64,000 nucleotides of DNA from Paenibacillus yonginensis. GTDB lineage: Bacteria > Bacillota > Bacilli > Paenibacillales > Paenibacillaceae. Made by a program: the position numbers and the translations under genes. Positions 28,445-38,733 of the stretch are shown here, piece by piece (position 1 is the first letter of the stretch; each line of letters opens with the position of its first letter). Location of the stretch: contig NZ_CP014167.1 of assembly GCF_001685395.1 (NCBI RefSeq), forward strand, positions 2,981,501 to 3,045,500. The letters are read 5' to 3'. A model generated the notes under the pieces. That model saw only the letters and a list, made by a program, of their open reading frames with translations. It was not told where the DNA came from and did no database searches.

Positions 28445-29062
28445 TTAATTCTCTTCTTCCTCTTCGAGCTCCTCCTGTTCGCCGGCATACCTGCCGATGA
28501 TTTCCCATAGCTCGTCTTTGCCGATTCCTTCTTCCGCCGAGAACATGACAAAAGGATCTCCACCGCGCATGAGCAGGTCCTGCTTGACGATTTTGACATG
28601 CTTCTGCCAGCGGCTCTTTGGAATTTTATCCGCTTTGGTCGCCACGACGCACACCGGCAGCCCATTCGCCTTCAGCCAGTCGTACATCAGAATGTCATCT
28701 TTGGAAGGCGGATGACGAAGGTCGATCACCTGGATGACCAGCTTCAGCGGTCCCCGGTTCAGCAAATAATCTTCGATCATTTTGCCCCAAACCGCGCGCA
28801 GCGTCTTCGACACTTTGGCATAACCATATCCCGGCACGTCGACGAAATACAGATGGTCATTGATCCGGTAATAGTTCAGATGCTGGGTTTTCCCGGGCGT
28901 CGAGCTTGTTCGAGCCAGGTTCTTGCGGGAAATCATCCGGTTGATCAGCGAAGACTTGCCTACATTCGAACGCCCTGCCAGAGCGATTTCCGGCAAGGCG
29001 TCTTCAGGATACTGATCAGGCCGGACCGCACTAATAATAAATTCGGCCTTGTTTACTTTCAT
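28445..29062 (-). CDS. ysxC: Ribosome biogenesis GTPase YsxC/EngB
   Basis: A 205-residue EngB-family GTPase needed for 50S assembly. G1 is [15 protein letters not shown]3 is [10 protein letters not shown] and G4 is TKADKIPKS. The C-terminus is very acidic ([12 protein letters not shown]). It follows lonA by 37 bases, an order also found in Bacillus. Confidence 0.96.
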   Translation of the reverse strand: MKVNKAEFIISAVRPDQYPEDALPEIALAGRSNVGKSSLINRMISRKNLARTSSTPGKTQHLNYYRINDHLYFVDVPGYGYAKVSKTLRAVWGKMIEDYLLNRGPLKLVIQVIDLRHPPSKDDILMYDWLKANGLPVCVVATKADKIPKSRWQKHVKIVKQDLLMRGGDPFVMFSAEEGIGKDELWEIIGRYAGEQEELEEEEEN

Positions 29063-29099
29063 TGTTATCTACAATTCCTTTCTAAATGCGTGTGTCCTT

Positions 29100-31436
29100 T
29101 TAATGCACTTCACTGTGCTGGACAAGCGCATGTTCCAAAACCTGATCCATATGGGACACCGGAACAAATTCCACATCATGTTTGACGCTGTCCGGAATAT
29201 CCTTCAGATCCCGTTCGTTGTCTTTAGGCAGCAGAATTTTCTTGTAGCCTGCCCGGTGGGCCGCCAGCGATTTCTCCTTCAGCCCCCCAATCGGAAGCAC
29301 CCGCCCGCGCAGCGTTATTTCTCCGGTCATCGCAATGTCCTTGGAGACATAACGATTGGTCAGCGCGGAGATCAGGGCCGTTGCGATTGTAATGCCGGCA
29401 GAAGGGCCGTCTTTCGGAATGGCGCCTTCCGGAATATGAATATGGACATCATTCTTCTCGTGGAAATCGGTCGGGATGCCCAGCTCCGCCGCTTTGGAGC
29501 GGGTATAGCTGAACGCCGCCTGAGCCGATTCCTTCATGACATCCCCGAGTTTGCCGGTCAGCGTCAGCTTCCCGGAACCCGGAACAACCGTAACCTCAAT
29601 GACTAGCGTTTCTCCGCCGACTTCAGTCCAAGCAAGGCCGGTAACGGTGCCGATTTGATCCTCAAGCTCGGCAACGCCATAACGGAAACGCGGTACGCCA
29701 AGATAATCCTTGATTTCGTCCGGTCCGACCACAATGGCCTGCTCCGGATTGGCAACGATTTGTTTGGCGGCTTTGCGGCAGAGCGCTGCAATTTGCTGCT
29801 CCAGATTCCGCACGCCGGATTCCCGAGTGTATTCCCGGATCGTCTTCAGGATAGCTTCGTTATTGATGATCAGCTGCTCTTCGGTGAGACCATGGTCTTT
29901 CTTCTGTTTAGGCAGCAAATACCGTTCGGCAATCTCCAGCTTCTCCAGCTCGGTGTAGCCCGGAATGTTGAGTACCTCCATCCGGTCCAGCAGCGGTCTC
30001 GGAATATTGTGAATAGCGTTCGCTGTAGTCACAAACATCACATTCGACAAGTCAAATGGCAGCTCAATGAAATGATCGCTGAACGTATTGTTCTGTTCCG
30101 GATCCAGTACCTCGAGAAGCGCCGCCGAAGGGTCTCCCCGGAAATCGGAGGCCATCTTATCAATCTCATCCAGCAGAAAGACCGGGTTCATGGAACCTGC
30201 TGTCTTCATGCCCTGAATGATCCGGCCCGGCATAGCCCCGACATAAGTACGGCGATGTCCGCGGATTTCTGCTTCATCTCTTACGCCGCCCAGGGAGATA
30301 CGCACGAATTCGCGTCCAAGCGAACGTGCGATCGAACGGGCCAGGGACGTTTTGCCTACCCCTGGAGGACCTACCAGACAGAGAATAGGGCCTTTCAGCT
30401 TCTTGACCAGCTTCTGCACGGCCAAATACTCCAGAACACGTTCCTTCGGTTTGTCGAGGCCGTAATGGTCCGCGTTGAGGATTGCTTCCGCTTTGTCCAG
30501 ATCCAGATCATCTTCGGTCTTCTCGCTCCAAGGCAGACCGAGCAGCCAATCCACGTAGTTGCGGATGACACCGCCCTCCGCCGAGCTTGCCGGCATCTTC
30601 TCCAGGCGGTCGATTTCTTTGATGACCTTCTCCCGGACCGGCTCCGGCAGCTCCTTGTCTTCCATTTGGCTGCGAAGCTCATCCGCTTCCCCGGCGCGCC
30701 CCTCTTTATCGCCTAGCTCCTTCTGGATCGCTTTCATCTGTTCACGGAGATAATATTCCTTCTGCGTCTTCTCCATCTGCTTCTTGACGCGCTGGTTGAT
30801 CTTCCGCTCCAGCTCCAGCACTTCACGTTCGTTATTTAAAATGTCCAGCAGCTTCTCCAGCCGCGCACGGACATCAATCGTTTCCAGAATTTCCTGCTTC
30901 TCTTTGATCTTCAAAGACAAATGGCTGGTGATCACATCAGCCAGACGTCCCGGCTCCTCGATATCCGAAACTGCGGCGAGCGTTTCCGGCGTCACCTTTT
31001 TCGAAAGATTGATATAATGCTCAAACTGGGTCAGCAGCGTGCGCATCAGCGCATCCACTTCCGAATCGGAGGTTTCGGTCTCCGGGCGTTCTTCCGCCAA
31101 AACCTCGTAAAACTCCTCGTTATCCAGATATTCAATGATTTCAGCCCGTTCCAATCCTTCAACCAGAACGCGGATCGTGCCGTTGGGAAGCTTCAGCATC
31201 TGCCTTACCTTAGCAACGGTACCAATACGGAAAATATCTTCTTGAGTGGGCTCTTCAATGTTCACTTCAGATTGAGAACACAGGAGAATCAGGTTGTCGT
31301 CAACCATCGCTTTGTCCAGCGCCTTGACGGACTTCTCGCGGCCTACATCCAGATGGAGAACCATGCTGGGGTAGACGAGAATACCGCGCAAAGGCAGCAG
31401 CGGAAACCGGCGGCCCTTGGATTTATGATGTCCCAT
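29100..31436 (-). CDS. lonA: ATP-dependent protease LonA
   Basis: 778 residues, the usual Lon size. The N-terminal substrate domain begins [20 protein letters not shown]. The AAA+ module has Walker [14 protein letters not shown] and Walker [12 protein letters not shown]. The C-terminal protease domain has the catalytic Ser in [15 protein letters not shown] and the Lys downstream. It degrades misfolded and regulatory proteins in the cytoplasm. The ATG is preceded by GGAGGTG. An IS200-like element lies just upstream of its probable promoter. Confidence 0.97.
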   Translation of the reverse strand: MGHHKSKGRRFPLLPLRGILVYPSMVLHLDVGREKSVKALDKAMVDDNLILLCSQSEVNIEEPTQEDIFRIGTVAKVRQMLKLPNGTIRVLVEGLERAEIIEYLDNEEFYEVLAEERPETETSDSEVDALMRTLLTQFEHYINLSKKVTPETLAAVSDIEEPGRLADVITSHLSLKIKEKQEILETIDVRARLEKLLDILNNEREVLELERKINQRVKKQMEKTQKEYYLREQMKAIQKELGDKEGRAGEADELRSQMEDKELPEPVREKVIKEIDRLEKMPASSAEGGVIRNYVDWLLGLPWSEKTEDDLDLDKAEAILNADHYGLDKPKERVLEYLAVQKLVKKLKGPILCLVGPPGVGKTSLARSIARSLGREFVRISLGGVRDEAEIRGHRRTYVGAMPGRIIQGMKTAGSMNPVFLLDEIDKMASDFRGDPSAALLEVLDPEQNNTFSDHFIELPFDLSNVMFVTTANAIHNIPRPLLDRMEVLNIPGYTELEKLEIAERYLLPKQKKDHGLTEEQLIINNEAILKTIREYTRESGVRNLEQQIAALCRKAAKQIVANPEQAIVVGPDEIKDYLGVPRFRYGVAELEDQIGTVTGLAWTEVGGETLVIEVTVVPGSGKLTLTGKLGDVMKESAQAAFSYTRSKAAELGIPTDFHEKNDVHIHIPEGAIPKDGPSAGITIATALISALTNRYVSKDIAMTGEITLRGRVLPIGGLKEKSLAAHRAGYKKILLPKDNERDLKDIPDSVKHDVEFVPVSHMDQVLEHALVQHSEVH

Positions 31437-31519
31437 TGCTTCGCACCTCCATTGGCTCCCTTGTACGATTACTTGCCTGTCTGCCGCATCATTTTGACGG
31501 GCCTTGCAATATCATTCCT

Positions 31520-31549
31520 ATTTTAGCAAATGTTCTTTTAAAACACCAA
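31520..31549 (-). promoter_or_regulatory. Possible sigma-A promoter of lonA
   Basis: TTGGTG (31544-31549), 18 bases, then TAAAAT (31520-31525) on the minus strand. Both hexamers are imperfect. It lies between the IS200-like element and lonA, so the insertion appears to have left it intact. Confidence 0.4.
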
Positions 31550-31736
31550 CGACCTGACTTTTTTTCTGATATCGCGCATTTCCCTCTGTGGAAAAATCAG
31601 AACCACCCGTCCAACGGGTGGTTTGCACTAGGGGTATAACCCCTTGTTGCCAAACTGCGCCTAAAGACGCTAGCCTGACCACAAAGCGTTCAGGCTCAGT
31701 GTTATTTGTCTCTTTCACTTACCAGTTAAACTGGTT

Positions 31737-32210
31737 TTACTTTTTCTTGCTCTTGTTGCTGCTGAATGGATCTTCATACTCTTTTACACTCAGCTTATCC
31801 ACTGCCTGGTCATGTGCCTCTTGCTCTCGAATGTATTTGGCGACGGTGGCTTCATTTAGCCCCACTGTACTTACGTAGTAGCCTTCCGCCCAGAATTTAC
31901 GATTCCCATACTTATACTTCAAATTGGCATGCTTCTCAAAGATCATGAGTGCGCTTTTCCCTTTTAAATAGCCCATAAAGGAAGACACAGATATTTTCGG
32001 TGGAATCGCCACCAGCATGTGCACATGATCCGGCATCATATGTCCTTCTAATATCTCGACTCCCTTGTATTTACATAGACGCTTCATGATTTCAATTAGA
32101 TCTCGTCTCACTTGATTGTAGATCTCTTTACGTCTATACTTCGGGGTGAACACAATGTGATACTTACACATCCACTTTGTGTGCGCTAAACTAAAGTTTT
32201 TATTTGCCAT
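31737..32210 (-). CDS. tnpA: IS200-type Y1 HUH transposase TnpA
   Basis: 157 residues. The HUH metal motif is DHVHML (His62, His64). The catalytic Tyr is probably Tyr126 in the helix KYIREQ, with the Gln that follows it. The N-terminus KYHIVFTPKYRRKE is typical of IS200 transposases. It cuts and joins single-stranded DNA at the element's hairpins. The reading frame looks intact. Its ribosome-binding site AAAGGA is embedded in a leader hairpin. Confidence 0.94.
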   Translation of the reverse strand: MANKNFSLAHTKWMCKYHIVFTPKYRRKEIYNQVRRDLIEIMKRLCKYKGVEILEGHMMPDHVHMLVAIPPKISVSSFMGYLKGKSALMIFEKHANLKYKYGNRKFWAEGYYVSTVGLNEATVAKYIREQEAHDQAVDKLSVKEYEDPFSSNKSKKK

Positions 32211-32212
32211 TT

Positions 32213-32266
32213 AAGACCATCCTTTCGAATTGAGCCTGAACATCTCAATTTTATCGGGATGGTCTT
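32213..32266 (-). promoter_or_regulatory. Leader hairpin occluding tnpA translation start
   Basis: In the tnpA leader, AAGACCATCC (32213-32222 on +) pairs perfectly with GGATGGTCTT (32257-32266), enclosing an inner stem AATTGAG/CTCAATT (32228-32234 and 32244-32250). On the transcript the outer stem includes bases of the AAAGGATGG ribosome-binding region, two to three bases before the ATG. IS200 of enterobacteria is known to block tnpA translation this way. Confidence 0.7.
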
Positions 32267-32349
32267 ATTGGTGTAACCCTAGATCCCTCCACCCGCATAG
32301 CGGGTGGTTTTATATTTCGCGCGTTTCACGCGCTCAACAGGCTGAAGCC

Positions 32350-32395
32350 TAAAAATAAAAAGCAGCCTAAGGACAGTTTGTCCATTTCGGCTGCT
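32350..32395 (-). terminator. Rho-independent terminator after lonB
   Basis: AGCAGCC pairs with GGCTGCT around an inner GGACA/TGTCC stem, followed by TTTTTATTTTT on the minus strand. It begins 9 bases after the lonB stop and lies outside the IS element. Confidence 0.8.
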
Positions 32396-32403
32396 GAATC
32401 ATT

Positions 32404-34134
32404 CTACATTTTACCCGTATAAGGCGGCTTGGCATGAAGAAACGGCGGCTGCGGCGAAGGCGGAAGGAAGAGATCCGCAACACCTTTGGAGGCCTGCTCC
32501 TCGGTTTCCTCCGATTGCTGAGGACCAAAAATCCAGCCGAAGGCCTCCTGGATCGTTTCGACAGGGATGACCTGAACGCCTTCGAGTCCTTCAAACATCG
32601 AATTCCAGTTCTCTTTCGGAATTAAAACGGTCGTAGCACCGCTTTGGAAAGCCGCTTCGGCTTTGGGAACCACGCCGCCGATCGGCTTCACTTTGCCGTG
32701 AATGCCGAGCTCCCCGGTCATGGCGATCTTCGGATCGACCGGCGTTTTGCGGATCGCGGATACTACGGCTACGGCAATGGCCAGACCTGCAGAAGGGCCG
32801 TCAATCGGCGTTCCTCCCGGAAAATTGATATGCAGATCGTATTTCTCAGGCTCCACACCAATGTTCTTCAGCACGGTAAGCACGTTCTCCACCGAACCTT
32901 TAGCCATGCTCTTGCGGCGCAGCGTACGGCTCCCGCCTCCGCCGATCTCCTCTTCATCGACAACCCCCGTGATGTTGCACAAGCCCTGGCGCCCTTCAGG
33001 GGCAGGGACAGCAGTGGCTTCAATTTCGAGCAGCGTGCCCATATTCGGCCCATAGACAGCCAGCCCGTTGACGACACCGATCTGCGGGAATTCCGCAACC
33101 TTTTTGTCCGGACGTGGAGCAAGCTGGCTGCTTGTGGCTACCCATTCCAGATCGGCCGCAGCAAGCGTATTCCGCTTCTCGGTAAGCGCCAGCCCTGCTG
33201 CGAGCTGCACCATATTGACCGCTTCCCGGCCGTTGGTCGCGTATTTCTTCACTACATCCACCGCTTCGGGACAAGGCTGAAAGCCAAGCCGTTTGACCGC
33301 ATCTTCGGCAATTTGCGCAATTTCTTCCGGCAGCAGCGGACGGAAAAAGATCTCCATGCACCGCGAACGGATCGCCGGCGGAATCTCCTGCGGCGACCTT
33401 GTTGTCGCCCCGACTAACCGGAAATCGGCAGGAAAGCCGTTTTGGAAGATGTCATGGATAAACGCCGGCGTGTTGGAGTCCTCGGAATTGTAATAGGCGC
33501 TCTCCAGAAACACCTTGCGGTCCTCCAGCACCTTCAGCAGTTTGTTCATTTGTACAGGATGCAGTTCGCCGATTTCATCAATAAAAAGAATCCCGCCGTG
33601 CGCTTTTGTCACTGCGCCTGCCTTCGGCTGCGGTATGCCGGCAACGCCCATGGCGCCGGCCCCTTGATAAATCGGATCATGCACTGAGCCGATCAGCGGG
33701 TCGGCAATGCCTCTTTCATCGAAACGCGCCGTAGTCGCGTCGATTTCCGTAAATTTGGCATCGGCCCGGAATGGCGAAGCCGGATTTTTTTTCGCTTCCT
33801 CCATAACCACCCTTGCGGCAGCGGTCTTCCCTACCCCCGGCGGCCCGTATATGATGACGTGCTGCGGATTCGCGCTGCAAAGCGCGGCTTTGAGGGCCCG
33901 CAGTCCGTCTTTCTGCCCTACTATGTCTTTCATCGCTGCCGGACGTGTACGTTCGGCCAGCGGCTGCGTCAACGAAACGGACCGCAGCTTGCGCAGCTTC
34001 TCCATCTCCTTGCGTGATTCGCGGTCTACCGCCGTCCGGCTGCCTTTCTGGCTGCGCAGCAGATTCCAGAAATACATGCCGATAATCACGCCGAAAAACA
34101 AGTTGACGACCATTACTATAACGCTCAGATTCAT
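32404..34134 (-). CDS. lonB: LonB-type ATP-dependent protease
   Basis: 576 residues: one membrane span at 1-24, an AAA+ domain with Walker [18 protein letters not shown], and a Lon-type Ser/Lys protease domain (INFPGGTPIDGPSAGLAIAV). It lacks the large N-terminal domain of LonA. In B. subtilis LonB is a forespore protease under sigma-F. The proline-rich tail after residue 555 is variable. Mobile elements lie on both sides, yet the reading frame is complete. Confidence 0.93.
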   Translation of the reverse strand: MNLSVIVMVVNLFFGVIIGMYFWNLLRSQKGSRTAVDRESRKEMEKLRKLRSVSLTQPLAERTRPAAMKDIVGQKDGLRALKAALCSANPQHVIIYGPPGVGKTAAARVVMEEAKKNPASPFRADAKFTEIDATTARFDERGIADPLIGSVHDPIYQGAGAMGVAGIPQPKAGAVTKAHGGILFIDEIGELHPVQMNKLLKVLEDRKVFLESAYYNSEDSNTPAFIHDIFQNGFPADFRLVGATTRSPQEIPPAIRSRCMEIFFRPLLPEEIAQIAEDAVKRLGFQPCPEAVDVVKKYATNGREAVNMVQLAAGLALTEKRNTLAAADLEWVATSSQLAPRPDKKVAEFPQIGVVNGLAVYGPNMGTLLEIEATAVPAPEGRQGLCNITGVVDEEEIGGGGSRTLRRKSMAKGSVENVLTVLKNIGVEPEKYDLHINFPGGTPIDGPSAGLAIAVAVVSAIRKTPVDPKIAMTGELGIHGKVKPIGGVVPKAEAAFQSGATTVLIPKENWNSMFEGLEGVQVIPVETIQEAFGWIFGPQQSEETEEQASKGVADLFLPPSPQPPFLHAKPPYTGKM

Positions 34135-34188
34135 GTTAGACTAACCTCCCGTTTTCTCCTGGCTGTACGTTAATTGACTAATACTTGG

Positions 34189-34217
34189 TAGTATAGCCTT
34201 TTCAAAAACGGCTAAAC
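34189..34217 (-). promoter_or_regulatory. Possible sigma-F-like promoter of lonB
   Basis: GTTTA (34213-34217), 14 bases, then GGCTATACTA (34189-34198) on the minus strand resembles the sigma-F pattern (GYWTA...GGHRANAHTR). There is one mismatch, and the spacer is slightly shorter than usual. The same -10 could serve sigma-A. It lies between the intron's 3' end and lonB. Confidence 0.35.
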
Positions 34218-34258
34218 GTGAAACGGTTATTTTTAGCGATAAATGATGAACTTTGGGC

Positions 34259-34326
34259 TAGAGTAAAGGGCTGGCTCGCCAGCCCCTCCTCATCAAACCG
34301 TACGTGAGGTTTTCCCTCATACGGCT
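34259..34326 (-). ncRNA. Group II intron domains V and VI
   Basis: Domain V is seen on the minus strand at 34296-34326 as AGCCGTATGAGG, GAAA-type loop, CCTCACGTACGGTT, containing the catalytic AGC triad. Domain VI follows as a GGGGCTGG...CCAGCCC stem ending in TTTACTCTA. Both look intact, which argues for a splicing-competent ribozyme. Confidence 0.85.
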
Positions 34327-34357
34327 TTCCGATGTTCGTCATTCATGGGCATGCAGA

Positions 34358-35650
34358 TTACAATAGCGTTTGTAGTCCATGCATTTGGGCAATATACTTC
34401 ACCTCAGATATTGAACTCTTCCAATTCCTGCGTTGTCTCTTCTTCGCGTACCACCGGGTGAATCGCTGCAGAATATACCAATCCAGTTTCGCTAATCTCT
34501 TTTGGCTGTAGTTCGTGTAGTAATAATTTCTCCATCCCTTAATCCTTGGATTAAGCCATTCCACCTGTTCCGCGAACGATTTCGAACGCATGCCGGGCGG
34601 GGCTAATCTGTCTTTGACCACGCTTCGTATACGTTCCTCTGCCTTCTTCGTTAGCCACTGTTGTGTGGTATAGTACACCTTCCCTTGAGAGGTTTCTGCT
34701 TTTGTTTTTCGGTGATGCATCCCTAAGAAGTCGAATCCTTCTTCTCCTGTCCATAAGCCTACAATGCGGGTTTTCGTAGGGTGTAGGGTTAGCTCCAGAC
34801 GTTCCATTATTCTGCCTATGAGTTCATAGGCATGCTCGGCGTCCTTTCTGGTTTTGCAGACCACTACAAAATCGTCTGCATACCTTGTCAGTTCTCCCAA
34901 CCCACTTCCGTGTTTCTCCCACAGCCGGTCAAAGTAGTTCAGGTAGATATTCGCCAGAAGCGGTGAAATGACGCCACCTTGCGGTGTCCCTAAATCAGAG
35001 CGTCTTACGTTTCCTTCCTCCATGACTCCCGCTTGTAGCCACTTCCGGATTAACTTCAGGATCCTCCTGTCGTTGATACGCATCTGTACCAACTTCATGA
35101 GTTTCTCTTGATTCATGTTGTCGAAGTAGCCTTGGATATCGACGTCGACTACCCAATTTCCTTTACGGTTGCAGGCTTTCCGGATTCGCTCCAACGCTCC
35201 CTTTGCACTTCGTTTCGGACGAAATCCGAAGGAGACTTCTTTAAAATCCGCTTCGAAGATGGGTTCAATGACTAGTTTGGTTGCCATCTGTAGGACTCGG
35301 TCGCGCACGGTAGGGATGCCTAGTGGTCTTGGCTTCCCATCTTTCTTCGGGATGTAGTGCCGCCGCACGGACTGCGGATGGTAATGGCCTTCCTTTAGTT
35401 CTCGCTCGCATTCCTTGAGGAAACTTGTTTCTCCTTGTTCTTCAATATCTGCAAGCGTCACGGCATCCACTCCCGCAGCTCCCTTATTTGCTCTCACCCG
35501 TTTCCAGGCTTCGCATAGCACATCCCACCGGTAGACTTTGTCGTACAAGGCATGGAATTTACGCTTATGGTTCTCCTTGGCCGCATGACCTAGCTTTTCT
35601 TGGAGTTCTTGAACTTTTTCCTTGGGTGTCGTTAGCCGCTTGGCATTCAC
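34358..35650 (-). CDS. ltrA: Group II intron reverse transcriptase/maturase
   Basis: 430 residues. The reverse-transcriptase core has [35 protein letters not shown] and the catalytic YADD at 257-260. The maturase X domain lies near 330-400 ([20 protein letters not shown]). No C-terminal HNH endonuclease is present, so mobility would need a nick or replication fork. The start is a GTG about 9 bases after GGAGG. It is encoded on the same strand as the intron and the surrounding genes. Confidence 0.95.
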   Translation of the reverse strand: MNAKRLTTPKEKVQELQEKLGHAAKENHKRKFHALYDKVYRWDVLCEAWKRVRANKGAAGVDAVTLADIEEQGETSFLKECERELKEGHYHPQSVRRHYIPKKDGKPRPLGIPTVRDRVLQMATKLVIEPIFEADFKEVSFGFRPKRSAKGALERIRKACNRKGNWVVDVDIQGYFDNMNQEKLMKLVQMRINDRRILKLIRKWLQAGVMEEGNVRRSDLGTPQGGVISPLLANIYLNYFDRLWEKHGSGLGELTRYADDFVVVCKTRKDAEHAYELIGRIMERLELTLHPTKTRIVGLWTGEEGFDFLGMHHRKTKAETSQGKVYYTTQQWLTKKAEERIRSVVKDRLAPPGMRSKSFAEQVEWLNPRIKGWRNYYYTNYSQKRLAKLDWYILQRFTRWYAKKRQRRNWKSSISEVKYIAQMHGLQTLL

Positions 35651-36188
35651 TCACTCGTACCTCCTCCAAAAGCATAAACAAAGTAGGACCCCTTCCCTCC
35701 CTAAGGTTATGTAGTCCTTAGGTTCTTCGGTACTATGAGCCCCTCGGACTCCCTTCCCACAGACGGTTCACTTCATCTTCTGGACTTATAGAGCGTCTCT
35801 TTACGGGTTTCTAAAAAAAAAAAATTCCGTGTGGGGGAGGGTCTCCCCAGTTCACTGCATTATCTTTCAACCCATGCCGATCCCTCTACGCCGGAGGATT
35901 CTTCACTATTGTTCCAAGTTCTGCACAGTTTCCTTGGCCTTCGTCCATATGTCCGGGACTCGGCTTCCTCTTCTTCCCTTCGCAGGGCCTTTTTGTCGAC
36001 GCGGCAGGATTCACTTGATGTTACGGCCTGGGTTGTTGCTCGCCCGGCCTCTGGCCGGTACTTTCGTCGATGCGCTTTTACGCACAGATTTCGCCATGCG
36101 CAAGCATCCTAGCTACAAGAGTGGCTTGGCCCCTCTCTTGGTTGGACTTTCACCAACTAGATAATGCGTGCCTCTGGGCACGCAACAC

Positions 36189-36217
36189 AAAAAAAGCCGC
36201 CTGCAGATGCAGGCAGC
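36189..36217 (-). terminator. Rho-independent terminator of ispG (intron insertion site)
   Basis: GCTGCCTGC pairs with GCAGGCGGC (one G-U) around a 4-base loop, followed by seven T residues on the minus strand, 7 bases after the ispG stop. The group II intron begins at the end of the T run. Confidence 0.9.
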
Positions 36218-36223
36218 CAGTGC

Positions 36224-37342
36224 TTAAGAGATCGAAGCAGCGCCATGCTGCTTGCGTCCCGGAATTTCTCCCGTTTCCTCATAGGCTTTCACAATAATGT
36301 CAATTTCCTTCTTGAGCTCGGACAGCAGCTCTGCCTCCGGCACTTTACGGATCATCTCCCCGTAACGGAACAGTAGGCCTTCGCCCCGGGCTCCGGCAAT
36401 GCCGATGTCAGCTTCACGGGCTTCCCCCGGCCCGTTGACCGCACAGCCGAGCACAGATACTTTAATCGGCACTTTGATTTTGGAGATGTATTCTTCCACT
36501 TCGTTGGCAATGGAGAACAAATCAATATCCAATCGTCCGCAGGTTGGGCAAGAGATCAAAGTAGCGGCATTGGAGATCAAACCAAACGTTTTAAGCAGCT
36601 CACGCGCCACCTTGACTTCTTCCACAGGGTCCGCACTGAGCGAGATCCGCACGGTCGAACCGATGCCCATCGACAGCAGCGCACCAATCCCGGCCGAACT
36701 TTTGACCGTACCGGCAAACAGGGTTCCCGATTCGGTAATCCCCAAATGGAGCGGATAAGGAATAACCTCAGCCGCTTTGCGGTAAGCCTCAATAGCCATT
36801 GGCACATCGGAAGCTTTCAGCGAGACGATAATGTCATGGAAATCAAGCTCTTCGAGGATACCAATATGGTAAAGTGCGCTTTCCACCATAGCATCCGCCG
36901 TCGGGTAACCGTATTTCTCCAGCAAATGGTTCTCCAGAGAACCTGCGTTTACACCGATCCGGATCGGAATCCCTTTCTCTTTGCAGGCCTTCACAACCGC
37001 TTCGACTTTCTCGCGGCGGCCGATATTGCCCGGATTGATGCGGACCTTATCGATGCCGTTCTCGATTGCTTTCAGCGCAAGTTTATAGTTGAAATGGATA
37101 TCCGCTACAAGCGGGATATGAATCCGCTTTTTGATTTCCTTGATGGCATCCGCCGCTTCATCGTTGTTGACCGTTACCCGGACCAGCTGGCAGCCCGCTT
37201 CCTCAAGACGTAAAATTTCTGCCACCGTTGCCTCAACGTCCGCCGTCTTCGTTGTACACATACTTTGAATTAGGACTTCATTGTTGCCGCCGATGGTCAA
37301 ATTACCGACTTTCACCGGGCGTGTTTGATGTCTTAGGTACAT
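36224..37342 (-). CDS. ispG: 4-hydroxy-3-methylbut-2-en-1-yl diphosphate synthase (GcpE)
   Basis: About 372 residues. IspG reduces MEcPP to HMBPP in the MEP isoprenoid pathway using a 4Fe-4S cluster. Cluster cysteines are visible in [10 protein letters not shown] and [21 protein letters not shown]. The ATG at 37342 follows GGGGAGAG; an upstream in-frame TTG at 37366 is less likely. It is a single-gene unit with its own terminator, between clpX and lonB. Confidence 0.95.
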   Translation of the reverse strand: MYLRHQTRPVKVGNLTIGGNNEVLIQSMCTTKTADVEATVAEILRLEEAGCQLVRVTVNNDEAADAIKEIKKRIHIPLVADIHFNYKLALKAIENGIDKVRINPGNIGRREKVEAVVKACKEKGIPIRIGVNAGSLENHLLEKYGYPTADAMVESALYHIGILEELDFHDIIVSLKASDVPMAIEAYRKAAEVIPYPLHLGITESGTLFAGTVKSSAGIGALLSMGIGSTVRISLSADPVEEVKVARELLKTFGLISNAATLISCPTCGRLDIDLFSIANEVEEYISKIKVPIKVSVLGCAVNGPGEAREADIGIAGARGEGLLFRYGEMIRKVPEAELLSELKKEIDIIVKAYEETGEIPGRKQHGAASIS

Positions 37343-37368
37343 AGGTCTCTCTCCCCATAACGCCAAAT

Positions 37369-37414
37369 CTCCACCCCTATTCGGCTTAGCGTAGCTAAAC
37401 CGTCAGAGGTGGAG
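37369..37414 (-). terminator. Long hairpin between clpX and ispG
   Basis: CTCCACCTCT and AGGGGTGGAG pair at 9 of 10 positions around an inner GGTTTAGC/GCTAAGCC stem. The U tract is poor (ATTTGG), so it may be a partial terminator or a stabilising structure after clpX. It lies just upstream of the ispG ribosome-binding site. Confidence 0.45.
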
Positions 37415-37460
37415 GAAGGGCGTTTATTGTTGGAAAGGCGTTTGGCTTGCGAACGCAGCC

Positions 37461-38717
37461 TTACGCGCTTTCTTCTTGTTTCTTGTCGTTACCGGATTTA
37501 AGCTCCGGAATGATTTTCTCTTCGACGACTTTCTCGGTAATGACGCAGCTTGTGATATCGTCGCGGGACGGAACCTCGTACATCACTTCAAGCATAATGC
37601 TTTCGATGATGGCACGCAGGCCGCGCGCTCCGGTGTTGCGTTTAATCGCTTCACGGGCGATGGCTTCAAGCGCTTTAGGTTCGAATTCCAGCTTCACGTT
37701 ATCCAGCTCAAGCAGCTTCTGATACTGCTTCACAAGAGCATTTTTCGGCTCTGCCAGGATGCGGACAAGCGTCTTCTCATCCAGCGGTTCCAGCGAAGAG
37801 ATCACTGGAAGACGGCCAACAAACTCCGGAATCAGACCAAATTTGAGCAGGTCCTCAGGCAGAACAAGCTGCAGGTATTCACCCGGCTTAAGCTCCTTCT
37901 GGCCGTCGGAAGCGGCGTTAAAGCCGATAACTTTCTTGCCGACACGGCGTTTGATCATCTGTTCGATGCCGTCAAAAGCACCGCCGCAGATGAACAAAAT
38001 ATTGGTCGTATCGATCTGGATAAACTCTTGATGAGGATGTTTGCGTCCTCCCTGCGGCGGTACGGAAGCTACCGTGCCTTCAAGAATTTTCAGCAAAGCC
38101 TGCTGCACGCCTTCACCGGATACGTCACGAGTAATGGACGGGTTCTCCGACTTGCGGGCAACTTTATCAATTTCGTCAATATAGATAATACCGCGTTCCG
38201 CTTTCTCGACGTCATAATCCGCAGCCTGAATCAGCTTAAGCAGAATATTCTCGACATCTTCGCCTACATAACCGGCTTCGGTTAAGGAAGTAGCGTCTGC
38301 AATCGCAAACGGAACATTCAGGATTTTAGCCATTGTTTGAGCAAGCAGCGTTTTACCGGAACCTGTAGGTCCAAGCAGGAGAATGTTACTCTTCTGCAGT
38401 TCAACGTCTTCAATCTTGCTGCCGGAGTTCACTCGTTTGTAGTGGTTATAAACCGCCACGGACAACGATTTCTTTGCCGCCTCCTGGCCGATCACATATT
38501 GATCCAAAATCTCGCGAATTTCGCGTGGTTTCGGAATTTCTTTCATGTCGAACTCTTCATCATGACCGAGTTCCTCTTCTACAATCTCCGTGCACAATTC
38601 GATGCACTCATCACATATATAAACGCCTGGTCCGGCAACGAGCTTGCGAACCTGATCCTGCGATTTGCCGCAAAAGGAACATTTCAGCTGGCCTTTTTCT
38701 TCGTTGAACTTAAACAT
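37461..38717 (-). CDS. clpX: ClpX, ATPase subunit of ClpXP
   Basis: 418 residues. The N-terminal zinc-binding domain has CSFCGK...CDECIELC, Walker A is [17 protein letters not shown], and the ClpP-docking loop is near KKVIGFNA. It unfolds tagged substrates and feeds them to ClpP. It directly follows clpP (16 bases). In B. subtilis clpP is elsewhere, so this clpP-clpX pairing is a Paenibacillus-type arrangement. Confidence 0.97.
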   Translation of the reverse strand: MFKFNEEKGQLKCSFCGKSQDQVRKLVAGPGVYICDECIELCTEIVEEELGHDEEFDMKEIPKPREIREILDQYVIGQEAAKKSLSVAVYNHYKRVNSGSKIEDVELQKSNILLLGPTGSGKTLLAQTMAKILNVPFAIADATSLTEAGYVGEDVENILLKLIQAADYDVEKAERGIIYIDEIDKVARKSENPSITRDVSGEGVQQALLKILEGTVASVPPQGGRKHPHQEFIQIDTTNILFICGGAFDGIEQMIKRRVGKKVIGFNAASDGQKELKPGEYLQLVLPEDLLKFGLIPEFVGRLPVISSLEPLDEKTLVRILAEPKNALVKQYQKLLELDNVKLEFEPKALEAIAREAIKRNTGARGLRAIIESIMLEVMYEVPSRDDITSCVITEKVVEEKIIPELKSGNDKKQEESA

Positions 38718-38733
38718 GACAACACCCCTTTAT

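Larger units (their letters stand above)
31601..32307 (-). mobile_element. IS200-like insertion sequence (IS200/IS605 family, tnpA only)
   Basis: About 0.7 kb between lonB and lonA, holding one Y1 transposase gene and no tnpB. Each end has a hairpin with the same stem and the same 3' flank: ACCACCCG...CGGGTGGTTT at 31602-31624 and CCACCCG...CGGGTGGTTT at 32289-32310. These are the subterminal palindromes expected of IS200/IS605 elements, which lack terminal inverted repeats and make no target duplication. A further palindrome (aggggtataacccctt) lies at about 31630-31645. The exact cleavage points are not determined. Confidence 0.85.
34259..36188 (-). mobile_element. Group II intron inserted at the ispG terminator
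   Basis: About 1.93 kb. The 5' end on the minus strand is near GTGTTGCGTGCCC (36188), followed by a stem (TGCGTGCC/GGCACGCA) and TTGGTGAAAGTCCAACC typical of domain I. A reverse transcriptase/maturase lies in domain IV, and domains V-VI end near CTTTACTCTA (34259). The 5' end directly abuts the T run of the ispG terminator. Insertion behind terminators and a maturase lacking an HNH endonuclease both resemble class C introns; class assignment is inference. The exact 3' splice point is uncertain by a few bases. Confidence 0.88.

Noticed and set aside
35829-36164. Plus-strand open frames upstream of the intron maturase
   Set aside because: They lie in the intron's domain I-III RNA on the opposite strand; composition reflects RNA structure, not protein.
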